A stretch of 33,950 bases of DNA from Cytophagaceae bacterium (GTDB lineage: Bacteria; Bacteroidota; Bacteroidia; Cytophagales; Spirosomataceae): assembly GCA_017984215.1 (NCBI GenBank), contig JAGOAA010000005.1, positions 112,123 to 146,072 on the forward strand, written 5' to 3'. Of this stretch, positions 23,725 through 31,716 are shown piece after piece. The notes under the pieces are model-generated. The model ran no database searches. It was not told the DNA's origin and saw nothing but the letters and a program-made list of their open reading frames with translations. Made by a program: the position numbers and the translations under genes. Positions within the stretch are counted from its first letter, which is position 1, and each line of letters starts with the position of its first letter.

Positions 23725-23732
23725 TATTTTTG
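23725..23732 (+). promoter_or_regulatory. -7 promoter element of ftsZ-like gene
   Basis: TATTTTTG matches TAnnTTTG and lies 27 bases before the ATG at 23760. It creates an in-frame TTG at 23730 that should not be taken as the start. Confidence 0.6.
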
Positions 23733-23759
23733 CATCAAATTGATTTTTTCTATACCCTT

Positions 23760-25037
23760 ATGAATACGACTAATCCTTCATTTTACGATCACGACATGGA
23801 AATGATTCCCGAAAATACCTTCAAATCAATTATTAAAGTAGTAGGTATCGGAGGGGGTGGCTCCAACGCGGTGAAGCACATGCAGGAGATGGATATCAAA
23901 GGGGCTGATTTAGTCATTTGCAACACAGACTCACAGGCTTTAGCGTCCAACCCAGTTCAAACAAAAATTAAGTTGGGCCAACAAGGCTTAGGAGCTGGAA
24001 CAGATCCAGAGGTAGGACGTTTGGCAGCCTTGGAAAGTCGGGAAAAAATCCAACACATGTTATCCAATGAAACCCAAATGGTTTTCATTACGGCTGGAAT
24101 GGGTGGAGGAACCGGTACAGGAGCAGCGCCCGTGATTGCAGAAATTGCACGTGAACGTAATTTATTGACGGTAGCTGTTGTAACAGCACCTTATAATTGG
24201 GAAGGTCGAGACAAGATTCAATACGCATTAAACGGCGTTGAAGCATTAAAAAAATATTGTGACACGGTAATCGTGGTCATGAATGATAAGTTGGCAGAGC
24301 ATTACGAAAACCTACCCATGTCGGAAGCTTTCTCAAAAGCAGACGACGTTTTGGCCAAAGCCGTTAAGTCGGTCGTAGACGTGATTGCAAAACCAGGTGA
24401 TATCAATACCGACTTCATGGATGTGAAGAAAGTATTAACAAACGCCGGTAAAGCGATGATGAGTTCAGCGTACGGTAGTGGCGAGAATCGTGCATTTGAT
24501 GCGATTGCAGAGGCATTGACATCTCCTCTTTTGAATTCACAACAAATCAAAGGCGCTAAACGCATCTTGGTAACTGTTTCCACAGGAAGCAGCAATCAGT
24601 TGAAGATGAAAGAACAAAACATCATCATCAATTATTTAAATGAGCGAATTTATTTACAAGCTGATATGGTCAAATTCGGATTCTCTACAGATGAAGAATT
24701 AGGCGACAGCTTATACCTAACTGTCATCGCAGCAGGATTTGAACATGAAGGAGACGAGTTTGGTGGCTATTTTGAAACATCAGACGGAACTTACGAAGCA
24801 GCGGATGAATTAGGCCAACGTGAATTCACCCCAGGAAGTACCATTACATTGGATACGGAATCAGCAAGTAATCCGATGAACGATGAAGAACGCTTCCATT
24901 ATATGGTGGACGTTTATGCAAATGGAGGTCTTAGCGAAACTGAATTCGATGTACCAACTTACCGCCGAAATTCTGTAAAGCTTTACGCATTAAACAGACT
25001 TCCGGAAGAAGAGTGGGTAACCACGGATCTATACTAA
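23760..25037 (+). CDS. ftsZ: Divergent FtsZ (tubulin-family division GTPase)
   Basis: From the ATG at 23760 the protein has 425 residues; the TTG at 23730 overlaps the promoter box. The FtsZ GTPase is clear: IGGGGSNAV near 30, the signature GGGTGTGA at 115-122, NTDSQAL, and the T7 synergy loop NTDFMD at 216-221 with both Asp needed for hydrolysis. It departs from common FtsZ: NWEGRD replaces the usual F-x-FEG-k-R, MSS stands where IMG is usual, and the segment before the last strand is altered. The tail carries DVPTYRRNSVKL, similar to the phylum's C-terminal peptide, plus about 16 more residues. It is not in a dcw cluster: no ftsA, ftsQ or mur genes are near. It may be the main FtsZ moved elsewhere or a second copy. 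Confidence 0.9.
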   Translation: MNTTNPSFYDHDMEMIPENTFKSIIKVVGIGGGGSNAVKHMQEMDIKGADLVICNTDSQALASNPVQTKIKLGQQGLGAGTDPEVGRLAALESREKIQHMLSNETQMVFITAGMGGGTGTGAAPVIAEIARERNLLTVAVVTAPYNWEGRDKIQYALNGVEALKKYCDTVIVVMNDKLAEHYENLPMSEAFSKADDVLAKAVKSVVDVIAKPGDINTDFMDVKKVLTNAGKAMMSSAYGSGENRAFDAIAEALTSPLLNSQQIKGAKRILVTVSTGSSNQLKMKEQNIIINYLNERIYLQADMVKFGFSTDEELGDSLYLTVIAAGFEHEGDEFGGYFETSDGTYEAADELGQREFTPGSTITLDTESASNPMNDEERFHYMVDVYANGGLSETEFDVPTYRRNSVKLYALNRLPEEEWVTTDLY

Positions 25038-25789
25038 TCCAATTGTACTTGTTGTATGGTTGCGCGAATTAGTTCTTCGCTCGCAACCGCTATTTCAAAT
25101 TCAGACACTTCGGTTAATCCTCCCATGGAAATGCCTGGTCGGCGATAATCCATTGCTGAATCGCGAACAGTCCGAGCACTTGTATGTACCGCGTCTACCC
25201 CTACATCGATAAATTGGCGACAGTTTTGTGGATTCACGCCACTTCCCGCCATGATTTGAATACGACCGGCTGCGCGAACCACCATTTGGGCGATGTTCTC
25301 AATCCCCTCGAGCGCTTTATTCTTTTGACCAGAAGTCAAAATACGCTGAAAATTCAATTCAATTAATTGTTCAATAGCCTGCTCTGGATCCCGACTCACG
25401 TCTATCGCGCGATGGCAAGTCAACGGGATATCGCCAACCAACTGCCGTAAGGCAAAAAGAAACTCCACGTCCAGGTCGCCATTAGGCAAGAGTGCGCCTA
25501 CCACCAAGCCATGAACGCCAGCTTGAACGAGATTAACAGCCTCCGCCAACAAAGTTTGTTTCTCAAAAGTATCGTAGCAGAAATCACCACCCCTTGGGCG
25601 CAACATCACATGGACTTCCAAGGAAGTCGCCGCTAACACCGCATGGACAAGACCTGTGGATGGAGTACATCCGCCATCATGCGGCGATGCACACAACTCG
25701 ACGCGATCCGCGCCTGCACGATCAGCCGCAATACAAGATTCCAAGGAATAGGCACAAACTTCAACGGCAAGGCTCGATTTTCTTTTCAT
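25034..25789 (-). CDS. cutC: CutC-family protein (copper homeostasis name, TIM barrel)
   Basis: The 251-aa TIM-barrel protein matches CutC over its full length: VEVCAYSLESCIAADRAGADRVELCASPHDGG, then MLRPRGGDFCY, then CHRAIDVSRDP, then LTSGQ and MAGSGVN. The original copper role has been questioned, and an enzyme function on a small molecule is likely but unknown. Its stop codon overlaps the ftsZ stop tail to tail (CTAA, 25034-25037). A short hairpin followed by a T-run on the coding strand sits directly before the ATG. Confidence 0.93.
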   Translation of the reverse strand: MKRKSSLAVEVCAYSLESCIAADRAGADRVELCASPHDGGCTPSTGLVHAVLAATSLEVHVMLRPRGGDFCYDTFEKQTLLAEAVNLVQAGVHGLVVGALLPNGDLDVEFLFALRQLVGDIPLTCHRAIDVSRDPEQAIEQLIELNFQRILTSGQKNKALEGIENIAQMVVRAAGRIQIMAGSGVNPQNCRQFIDVGVDAVHTSARTVRDSAMDYRRPGISMGGLTEVSEFEIAVASEELIRATIQQVQLD

Positions 25790-25810
25790 AAAAATAGGCC
25801 TAATCAGGCC
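25790..25810 (-). promoter_or_regulatory. Terminator-like hairpin directly before the cutC start
   Basis: Read on the minus strand, GGCCT and AGGCC pair around GATT (25810-25797), then TATTTTT leads straight into the ATG at 25789. No minus-strand gene lies upstream for it to terminate, so it may be an attenuator or an operator palindrome. Confidence 0.4.
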
Positions 25811-25878
25811 GTTAAATAGCTTTTTTGATAATTAACGAAAATTTAAGAAATAAATCTTTTATAAATATTTTTTTATTT

Positions 25879-25886
25879 TACTTTTG
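25879..25886 (+). promoter_or_regulatory. -7 promoter element of the DUF2795 gene
   Basis: TACTTTTG matches TAnnTTTG, with a T-rich stretch ending at 25860, 18 bases upstream, in the -33 place. The leader is about 30 bases. Confidence 0.6.
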
Positions 25887-25923
25887 CACACAGATCAAAA
25901 TGAAATAATAAAATTCCTAAAAT

Positions 25924-26145
25924 ATGTATTGGACATTAGAACTTGCTTCCTATCTAGAAGATGCGCCTTGGCCAGCTTCCAAAGATGAATTAATTGACTT
26001 CGCGATTCGTACCGGATCCCCTTTAGAAGTTGTTGAAAACTTACAAGAGTTAGAAGACGATGGACAACCCTTCGAAAGCATCGAAGAGATTTGGCCAGAT
26101 TATCCAACAAAGGATGATTTCTTCTTCAACGAAGACGAGTATTAA
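25924..26145 (+). CDS. DUF2795 small acidic protein
   Basis: The 73-aa protein matches DUF2795: a helical unit with APWPASKDELIDFAIRTGSPLEVVENLQELEDDGQPFESIEEIWPDYP, in which Pro-x-x-Lys-x-x-Leu and the closing Ser-Ile-Glu-Glu are the usual conserved positions. The C-terminal tail is strongly acidic (DDFFFNEDEY). The function of the family is unknown. It has its own promoter and its stop codon abuts the end of glpD with no spacer; its terminator lies within glpD. Confidence 0.85.
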   Translation: MYWTLELASYLEDAPWPASKDELIDFAIRTGSPLEVVENLQELEDDGQPFESIEEIWPDYPTKDDFFFNEDEY

Positions 26146-27696
26146 TTAAGAGGCGAAAGCCTCTTTTTTTATGCCCTGAATTTCCTCACATAGCCGTTGA
26201 TTTCTCAAACCAAGCCCCCAGCGACGCATCAGTACGTCATCCCAACACGTTGCCATTTCATGTTGTTTCAAATATTCAATTTCTGAATTAATATAAGGCA
26301 AGTCGGGATGTACCAATTGCAAATCACCTTTTAACAAGGCAAAACCATGAGATCCATAAGTCTCCCACAAATGTTGTTGTGTAGCCTCACCTAAATCTAA
26401 GGCTTTCATTGCGACCGAAAATTGCTCACGCATCGATTCATCGCCTCCCGAAAGAGGATAGTTCGCTGTGATACAAGCACGAGGGGACCGACTGAAAACT
26501 TCACGTTCTAACACATCGAGCGTATCGGATGCCATAACCCGGTAAGTGGTCCATTTACCACCCATAATGCTAAGTAATTTACTGCGACCATCCACTTCAA
26601 CCTCATGATCTCGAACTAAGGATTTCGTATCAGATGCCATCGCTTCATCCAAAGCCGCTTGCAGCAAAGGGCGCTGACCCACAAAGGTCGCGGACACATC
26701 AGAACGAGACGCCTTTCCGGTCGCATAGCGATTAAAATAATCGAGTAGGTAATCGATTTCTTCGGATAATATAGGTGGATTTTCACGCAAGACATCAGGC
26801 TCATCTGTGGTACCTACCAATACATAGTCTCGCCAAGGGATCACAAAAATCACACGACCGTCGTCTGTTTTGGGAATCAACAAAGCTGTTTCTCCGGGCC
26901 AAAAGGAAGCTGGAAGAACGATATGCGCTCCCCTACTGACCTTCATGCGCGGCCGTAATTTTGGATTGGCCATGGAACGAATGGCGTCGGTAAATGGTCC
27001 AGTCGCATTAACGACAGCCTTCACGGCAACTTGATAAGACTCCCCTGAAATGACATCTTGAAAGCAAACCTCTTTGACTTTTAAACTCTTTGGTGAATGT
27101 ATAAAACTGGTAAGCGCTGCATAATTCAAAACACAAGCTCCAGCGGCTTCAGCAGACTGCAATATTGCTAATGCGTAACGGGCATCGTTCAACTGGCCAT
27201 CAAAATATAAAACCCCACCTCTAACATGCTCCAATGATAATGCTGGACTCAACGCCCGCATTTGCTTGGGTCCCAAACCACGACTAGGTTCTAAATTCGT
27301 GTGTCCGGCGATGCGATCATATACCCACATGCCAATGCGGTAATAAATGCGATCAAACCAGGTATAACAAGGAGTCAATAATGCTAAGGGATGTGCCAAA
27401 TGCGGCGCATTTTGCAACAAAATTCTACGTTCATGCAAGGCCTTGTAAACCATCTTGAATTGTTGCCAATCCAATTTCTTGAATGCCTGCTCCAAATACC
27501 GAACACCGCCATGAACTAATTTAGTGGACTTAGATGAGGTTTGAGATGCAAAGTCCCCTTTCTCAATTAATAAAACACGATAACCCCGAAGCGAAGCATC
27601 CAATGCCACCCCAGCTCCCGTCGCACCACCCCCGATGATACACAAATCAAAAGGTTCACTCAATTTCGTTAATTGATCCGCACGGTTAAAGGCCAT
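26146..27696 (-). CDS. glpD: FAD-dependent glycerol-3-phosphate dehydrogenase
   Basis: The 516-aa flavoprotein oxidises glycerol-3-phosphate to dihydroxyacetone phosphate at the membrane and passes electrons to quinone. The FAD site is CIIGGGATGAGVALDASLRG near 19-38, then KGDFASQTSSKSTKLVHGGVRYLEQ. Later VNATGPFTDAIR, WRDYVLVGTTDE and IMGGKWTTYR are GlpD signatures, and the C-terminal capping domain is present. Length is normal. Neither glpK nor glpF is near. On the minus strand, TATCCTTTG about 25 bases upstream resembles a -7 element with one extra base. The end of the gene doubles as the terminator of the convergent DUF2795 gene. Confidence 0.94.
   Translation of the reverse strand: MAFNRADQLTKLSEPFDLCIIGGGATGAGVALDASLRGYRVLLIEKGDFASQTSSKSTKLVHGGVRYLEQAFKKLDWQQFKMVYKALHERRILLQNAPHLAHPLALLTPCYTWFDRIYYRIGMWVYDRIAGHTNLEPSRGLGPKQMRALSPALSLEHVRGGVLYFDGQLNDARYALAILQSAEAAGACVLNYAALTSFIHSPKSLKVKEVCFQDVISGESYQVAVKAVVNATGPFTDAIRSMANPKLRPRMKVSRGAHIVLPASFWPGETALLIPKTDDGRVIFVIPWRDYVLVGTTDEPDVLRENPPILSEEIDYLLDYFNRYATGKASRSDVSATFVGQRPLLQAALDEAMASDTKSLVRDHEVEVDGRSKLLSIMGGKWTTYRVMASDTLDVLEREVFSRSPRACITANYPLSGGDESMREQFSVAMKALDLGEATQQHLWETYGSHGFALLKGDLQLVHPDLPYINSEIEYLKQHEMATCWDDVLMRRWGLGLRNQRLCEEIQGIKKEAFAS
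26148..26170 (+). terminator. Terminator of the DUF2795 gene, inside the end of glpD
   Basis: AAGAGGC and GCCTCTT pair around GAAA (26148-26165), and the T-run goes on to 26170. The same bases on the minus strand encode the last residues of GlpD (KKEAFAS). On the minus strand only a weak T-rich stretch follows, so it favours the plus strand. Confidence 0.8.
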
Positions 27697-27785
27697 CTGT
27701 TTACGAGGTTTACAAAGGATAAAGTACGATTTACTTCTATTTACTCAACAAATACTAAAATAAAACGCAAAAGATTCATTTAAAA

Positions 27786-27817
27786 TTGATAAAAATAGAA
27801 GAGATTTTATAATTTTG
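27786..27817 (+). promoter_or_regulatory. Promoter of the YfgM-like gene
   Basis: TTG (27786-27788), a 21-base spacer and TAATTTTG (27810-27817) match the Bacteroidota -33/-7 pattern well. The leader is about 50 bases. Confidence 0.7.
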
Positions 27818-27871
27818 CAGTCCTTTGGCTAGTAACATAAACTAGCTCGAGTAACAAAGCATTATAATTTT

Positions 27872-28552
27872 ATGGCAAAGAAGAAAGACGTTAACGAATC
27901 CATTGAAATCATTGAGAGCCCTGAGGCGCTTCAACACGAAGTAGAAAAGGTCACTGGATTTTTCGAACAAAATAAATCAGCAATCGTAGGTGCTGCTGCC
28001 GTTGCAGTTGTAATCATCGTAGGTTACTTCGGTTTCCAATGGTACCAAAATACCCAAGATGCTGAAGGTGAAAAGAAATTATACAAAGCGGTTTACGCGT
28101 TTGAATCTGATTCCTTAGCTTCTGCGTCGAAAGATTTAGCAAAAGTTTCAGATGAGTTTGGTGGCAACACACAAAACCTTGCAGACTTATACTTAGGCAT
28201 CACCTTGTTGAAACAAGGTAAATACGATAACGCAATTGAGAAATTGAAAAATTTCAGCAGTGGCGATTTATTAGTACAAGCACGTGCATATTCATTGATC
28301 GGAGATGCTTATTCAGAAAAGAAAGCATACTCGGAAGCCATCGAATATTACACGAAAGCCGCAGATTACAAATCGAATAAATTCTTCTCTCCAGGTTATT
28401 TGTTGAAACTTGCAAACGCATACGAAGCAAATAAACAATCGAAAGAAGCGTTGGATACCTACACAGCGATTACGGAAAAATATCCAGAAGCTGCAGAAGC
28501 AATTCCAGCTAAGAAATACAAGGCGCTTTTAGAAAGCTCTATCTCTGAATAA
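27872..28552 (+). CDS. Membrane-anchored TPR protein, YfgM-like
   Basis: The 226-aa protein has a cytoplasmic start of about 36 residues, a TM helix at about 37-56 (AIVGAAAVAVVIIVGYFGFQW), and a periplasmic domain with TPR-like repeats such as ADLYLGITLLKQGKYDNAIEK and ARAYSLIGDAYSEKKAYSEA. This is the layout of YfgM, which in E. coli works with the SecYEG-associated chaperone PpiD. Here no engA or bamB gene lies beside it, so the functional match is only by architecture. It has its own promoter, and a strong hairpin follows 18 bases after its stop. Confidence 0.8.
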   Translation: MAKKKDVNESIEIIESPEALQHEVEKVTGFFEQNKSAIVGAAAVAVVIIVGYFGFQWYQNTQDAEGEKKLYKAVYAFESDSLASASKDLAKVSDEFGGNTQNLADLYLGITLLKQGKYDNAIEKLKNFSSGDLLVQARAYSLIGDAYSEKKAYSEAIEYYTKAADYKSNKFFSPGYLLKLANAYEANKQSKEALDTYTAITEKYPEAAEAIPAKKYKALLESSISE

Positions 28553-28570
28553 TATAGTTTACGAAATTGT

Positions 28571-28612
28571 CAAGAGGGGATAAGAGCATCAGCTTTTATC
28601 CCCTCTTGTTTT
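28571..28612 (+). terminator. Terminator after the YfgM-like gene
   Basis: A 17-bp stem with one G-T pair (28571-28587 with 28592-28608, loop ATCA) is followed by TTTT. It lies 13 bases before the ribH start, so ribH must rely on readthrough or on a promoter not obvious here. Confidence 0.85.
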
Positions 28613-28624
28613 AGCCCCATTGCC

Positions 28625-29104
28625 ATGTCATCTGCCTTAAAAAACTTAAGTGATTTTAGTACTGCCAACTTACCTGATGTCTCACAGAAGCGTTTTGCAA
28701 TTGTGGTCGCAGAATGGAACACAGAAGTAACAGGTGCCCTGTATACAGGCGCATATGATACCTTATTGAAATATGGTGTTCAAGAATCCCATATCAGCAG
28801 TGTGCAAGTTCCTGGCAGCTTTGAATTAAGCTTAGGGGCGCAAAAGATGGCAGAGAAAGCAGACGTCGATGCGGTGATTTGCTTAGGATGTGTCATTCAA
28901 GGGGAAACACGCCACTTCGACTTTATTTGCCAAGCCGTGGCGGATGGAGTCACGAATGTCAGCTTGAAATACAATAAACCTGTCATTTTTGGCGTATTAA
29001 CCCCAAACAATCAAGAACAAGCCATGGATCGCGCAGGCGGGAAACATGGCAACAAAGGAGATGAGGCTGCCATTACAGCCATTAAAATGTTAGCAATTAA
29101 TTAA
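28625..29104 (+). CDS. ribH: 6,7-dimethyl-8-ribityllumazine synthase
   Basis: The 159-aa enzyme performs the next-to-last step of riboflavin synthesis, joining the ribityl-aminouracil with dihydroxybutanone phosphate. Substrate-binding segments are visible: FAIVVAEWN, VQVPGSFELSLGAQKMA, CLGCVIQGETRHFDFIC with the catalytic His of RHFDF, and FGVLTPNNQEQAMDRAGGKHGNKG. Length is normal. It starts directly after a terminator and runs into lysC 11 bases later. Confidence 0.96.
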   Translation: MSSALKNLSDFSTANLPDVSQKRFAIVVAEWNTEVTGALYTGAYDTLLKYGVQESHISSVQVPGSFELSLGAQKMAEKADVDAVICLGCVIQGETRHFDFICQAVADGVTNVSLKYNKPVIFGVLTPNNQEQAMDRAGGKHGNKGDEAAITAIKMLAIN

Positions 29105-29115
29105 GATATACAATT

Positions 29116-30435
29116 ATGCAAGTTTGGAAATTTGGCGGTACATCCGTAGGAAAACCAGAAAGAATGCAATCGATTCGTCAACTCATTACCGAGGACGGAA
29201 AACCTAAAATCGTTGTTTTATCAGCATTATCAGGTAGCACGAATGCATTGTTATCGATATCAGAGTCGTTAATCGCACAAAATCAAACGGAGGCCAAAGC
29301 CAAAGCATCTGATTTGCGCGCACATTACGATACGTTTTTAACGGAACTTTATCAAACGCCAGCAGGCTTAGCGAAAGGTCAAGCAATTGTTGAGAAAGAA
29401 TTTACGTTCATCGATGGTTTAATTGCAACGCTTCCCTATACCGTTAAACAGGAAAAGGAAATGGTCGCTTTGGGCGAATTACTTTCTACCCAAATTTTCG
29501 AAGCCTATCTACAGGAAGAAGGGGTCAATTCTGCCTTGTTACCTGCCTTAGACTTTATGGTGATTGATGCCGACAATGAGCCCATCATGTCGGAAATCTC
29601 AACCAAATTAGCGGCAACCCTAGCGCCTGTTAAAGACAAGCAAATATTCATTACACAAGGTTTCATTTGCCGTAACCCAGCAGGCGAAGTGGACAATTTG
29701 AAGCGTGGTGGTTCGGACTATACAGCATCTTTAATCGGTGGTGCAGTGCAAGCGGAAGAAATTCAGATCTGGACGGACATCGACGGCATGCACAACAACG
29801 ATCCACGCATTGTGAAAAACACCTTCCCTATTCGGGAATTGTCTTTCGCAGAAGCGGCAGAGCTAGCCTACTTTGGGGCAAAAATCTTGCACCCAAGCAC
29901 GATTACTCCCGCGAAAATCAAAGGCGTTCCCGTGCGTTTGAAAAATACGATGGAGCCCATTGCTTTTGGCACCTTGATTTCAGAAAAGTCGACCGACGTA
30001 GAAATCAAAGCCATCGCTGCCAAAGACAACATTACAGCCATCTACATTCATTCAACGCGTATGTTGAATGCCTATGGTTTCTTAAAGCGTGTATTTGAGA
30101 TTTTCGAAAAATACAAAACACCCGTGGACATGATTACCACATCCGAAGTTTCGGTTTCGGTAACCATCGATCAAACGGCCAACCTAGATGCCATCATGCG
30201 CGAATTGCGTGAGTTTGCTGAACTAGAAGATCCCGATAAGGACCAAGTTATTATCTGTATTGTGGGTAATTTCTGGGCGGATAAAGAAGGAATTGCCATC
30301 AAGGTATTGGATGCCATCAAAAACATCCCGATTCGCATGATTTCTTACGGAGCATCTGAACATAACATCTCCCTTTTGGTCGATGCCAAACATAAAAATG
30401 ATGCCTTAAACGCATTAAACGAAGGACTTTTCTAA
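29116..30435 (+). CDS. lysC: Aspartate kinase (monofunctional)
   Basis: The 439-aa enzyme phosphorylates aspartate, the first step to lysine, threonine and methionine. KFGGTSV at the start, the RGGSDYTASLIGGAV segment and WTDIDGMHNNDPR are aspartokinase signatures. Two ACT-type regulatory units follow (about 295-439), including VSVTIDQT. There is no homoserine dehydrogenase fused, so it differs from the ThrA-type bifunctional enzyme. It looks closest to the lysine-sensitive type III class, an inference only. It lies between ribH (11-base gap) and serS (9-base gap). Confidence 0.94.
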   Translation: MQVWKFGGTSVGKPERMQSIRQLITEDGKPKIVVLSALSGSTNALLSISESLIAQNQTEAKAKASDLRAHYDTFLTELYQTPAGLAKGQAIVEKEFTFIDGLIATLPYTVKQEKEMVALGELLSTQIFEAYLQEEGVNSALLPALDFMVIDADNEPIMSEISTKLAATLAPVKDKQIFITQGFICRNPAGEVDNLKRGGSDYTASLIGGAVQAEEIQIWTDIDGMHNNDPRIVKNTFPIRELSFAEAAELAYFGAKILHPSTITPAKIKGVPVRLKNTMEPIAFGTLISEKSTDVEIKAIAAKDNITAIYIHSTRMLNAYGFLKRVFEIFEKYKTPVDMITTSEVSVSVTIDQTANLDAIMRELREFAELEDPDKDQVIICIVGNFWADKEGIAIKVLDAIKNIPIRMISYGASEHNISLLVDAKHKNDALNALNEGLF

Positions 30436-30444
30436 ATAAACGCC

Positions 30445-31716
30445 ATGTTAACGATTCCATTTATCCGGACAAACACGGAACTTACGATTGCCGGTTTAAC
30501 GAAAAAACATGTGGCAAATGCCGCTGATATCGTAGGCCAACTCATCGCAATGGATGACAAGCGGAAATCCTTGCTCCAACAAGCTGAACAAGCATTGGAA
30601 AAATCAAATGCCGCTGCGAAGGAAATTGGAGCATTGATGCAATCAGGCCAGAAAGAGTTAGCAGAGGGCAAACGCGCCGAGACGGCAGCACTTAAAGGTG
30701 ATATCAAGGTTATGGAAGAAGCTGCGCGTGTCGCAGAAAAAGAATTAACCGACCTATTAGTCACACTTCCAAACTTACCTCACAGTTCTGTTCCGGAAGG
30801 AAAAGTGGCTGAAGATAATGAAGTCGTATTAAACTGGGGAACAATTCCTACGTTAACTGAATCCGCGAAACCACATTGGGATTTAATCAAGGATTATGAC
30901 ATCATCGACTTTGATTTAGGCAATAAAATTACAGGTGCAGGTTTTCCGGTTTACAAAGGAAAAGGTGCTCGCTTACAACGGGCATTGATCAACTTCTTCT
31001 TAGATGAAGCCATCAAGGCGGGTTACTATGAGATTCAGCCTCCTATCTTAATCAATGAAGATTCTGGATTTGGTACGGGACAATTACCTGACAAAGAAGG
31101 CCAAATGTATGTCACGCAAGCAGAAGGATTGTATTTAATCCCAACAGCTGAGGTACCCATTACGAATTTATACCGTGACGTGATTGTTAATGAGAAAGAG
31201 TTACCAATCAAAAACGTAGGCCATACGCCATGTTTCCGTCGGGAAGCAGGTTCATGGGGTGCGCACGTTCGTGGCTTAAACCGCTTGCATCAATTCGATA
31301 AAATCGAAATTGTGCAAATTCAAAAACCGGAAAATTCATACGCAGCATTAGAGGAAATGTCCTTACACGTTCAAAGCATCTTGCAGAAATTAGAACTACC
31401 GTATCGCGTATTACGTCTATGCGGAGGTGATATGGGCTTTACATCTGCTTTGACCTATGACATGGAAGTTTGGTCGGCGGCACAAGGCCGCTGGTTAGAA
31501 GTGAGTTCCGTTTCCAACTTTGAAACCTACCAGGCAAATCGCTTAAAATTACGCACGAAAATAGATGGAAAATCAATCTTGTGCCATACCCTAAACGGTT
31601 CAGCATTAGCATTGCCACGAATCGTAGCTGCGATTTTAGAGAATAATCAAGGACCGGATGGAATTAAGATTCCAGCTGTATTGGTGCCATATACCGGCTA
31701 TACGCATATCAGCTAG
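30445..31716 (+). CDS. serS: Serine--tRNA ligase
   Basis: The 423-aa class II synthetase charges tRNA-Ser. The N-terminal antiparallel coiled coil that grips the long variable arm covers about 27-110. The catalytic domain has LIPTAEVPITNLYRD, motif 2 in CFRREAGSWGAHVRGLNRLHQFDK, and motif 3 near the end in GSALALPRIVAAILENNQ. Length is normal. It is the last gene of the ribH-lysC-serS run. Its stop shares the palindrome CTAG with the stop of the convergent response regulator. Confidence 0.97.
   Translation: MLTIPFIRTNTELTIAGLTKKHVANAADIVGQLIAMDDKRKSLLQQAEQALEKSNAAAKEIGALMQSGQKELAEGKRAETAALKGDIKVMEEAARVAEKELTDLLVTLPNLPHSSVPEGKVAEDNEVVLNWGTIPTLTESAKPHWDLIKDYDIIDFDLGNKITGAGFPVYKGKGARLQRALINFFLDEAIKAGYYEIQPPILINEDSGFGTGQLPDKEGQMYVTQAEGLYLIPTAEVPITNLYRDVIVNEKELPIKNVGHTPCFRREAGSWGAHVRGLNRLHQFDKIEIVQIQKPENSYAALEEMSLHVQSILQKLELPYRVLRLCGGDMGFTSALTYDMEVWSAAQGRWLEVSSVSNFETYQANRLKLRTKIDGKSILCHTLNGSALALPRIVAAILENNQGPDGIKIPAVLVPYTGYTHIS

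Noticed and set aside
23730-23759. TTG start for FtsZ
   Set aside because: The TTG is part of the TAnnTTTG promoter box; the ATG at 23760 is downstream of the likely transcript start.
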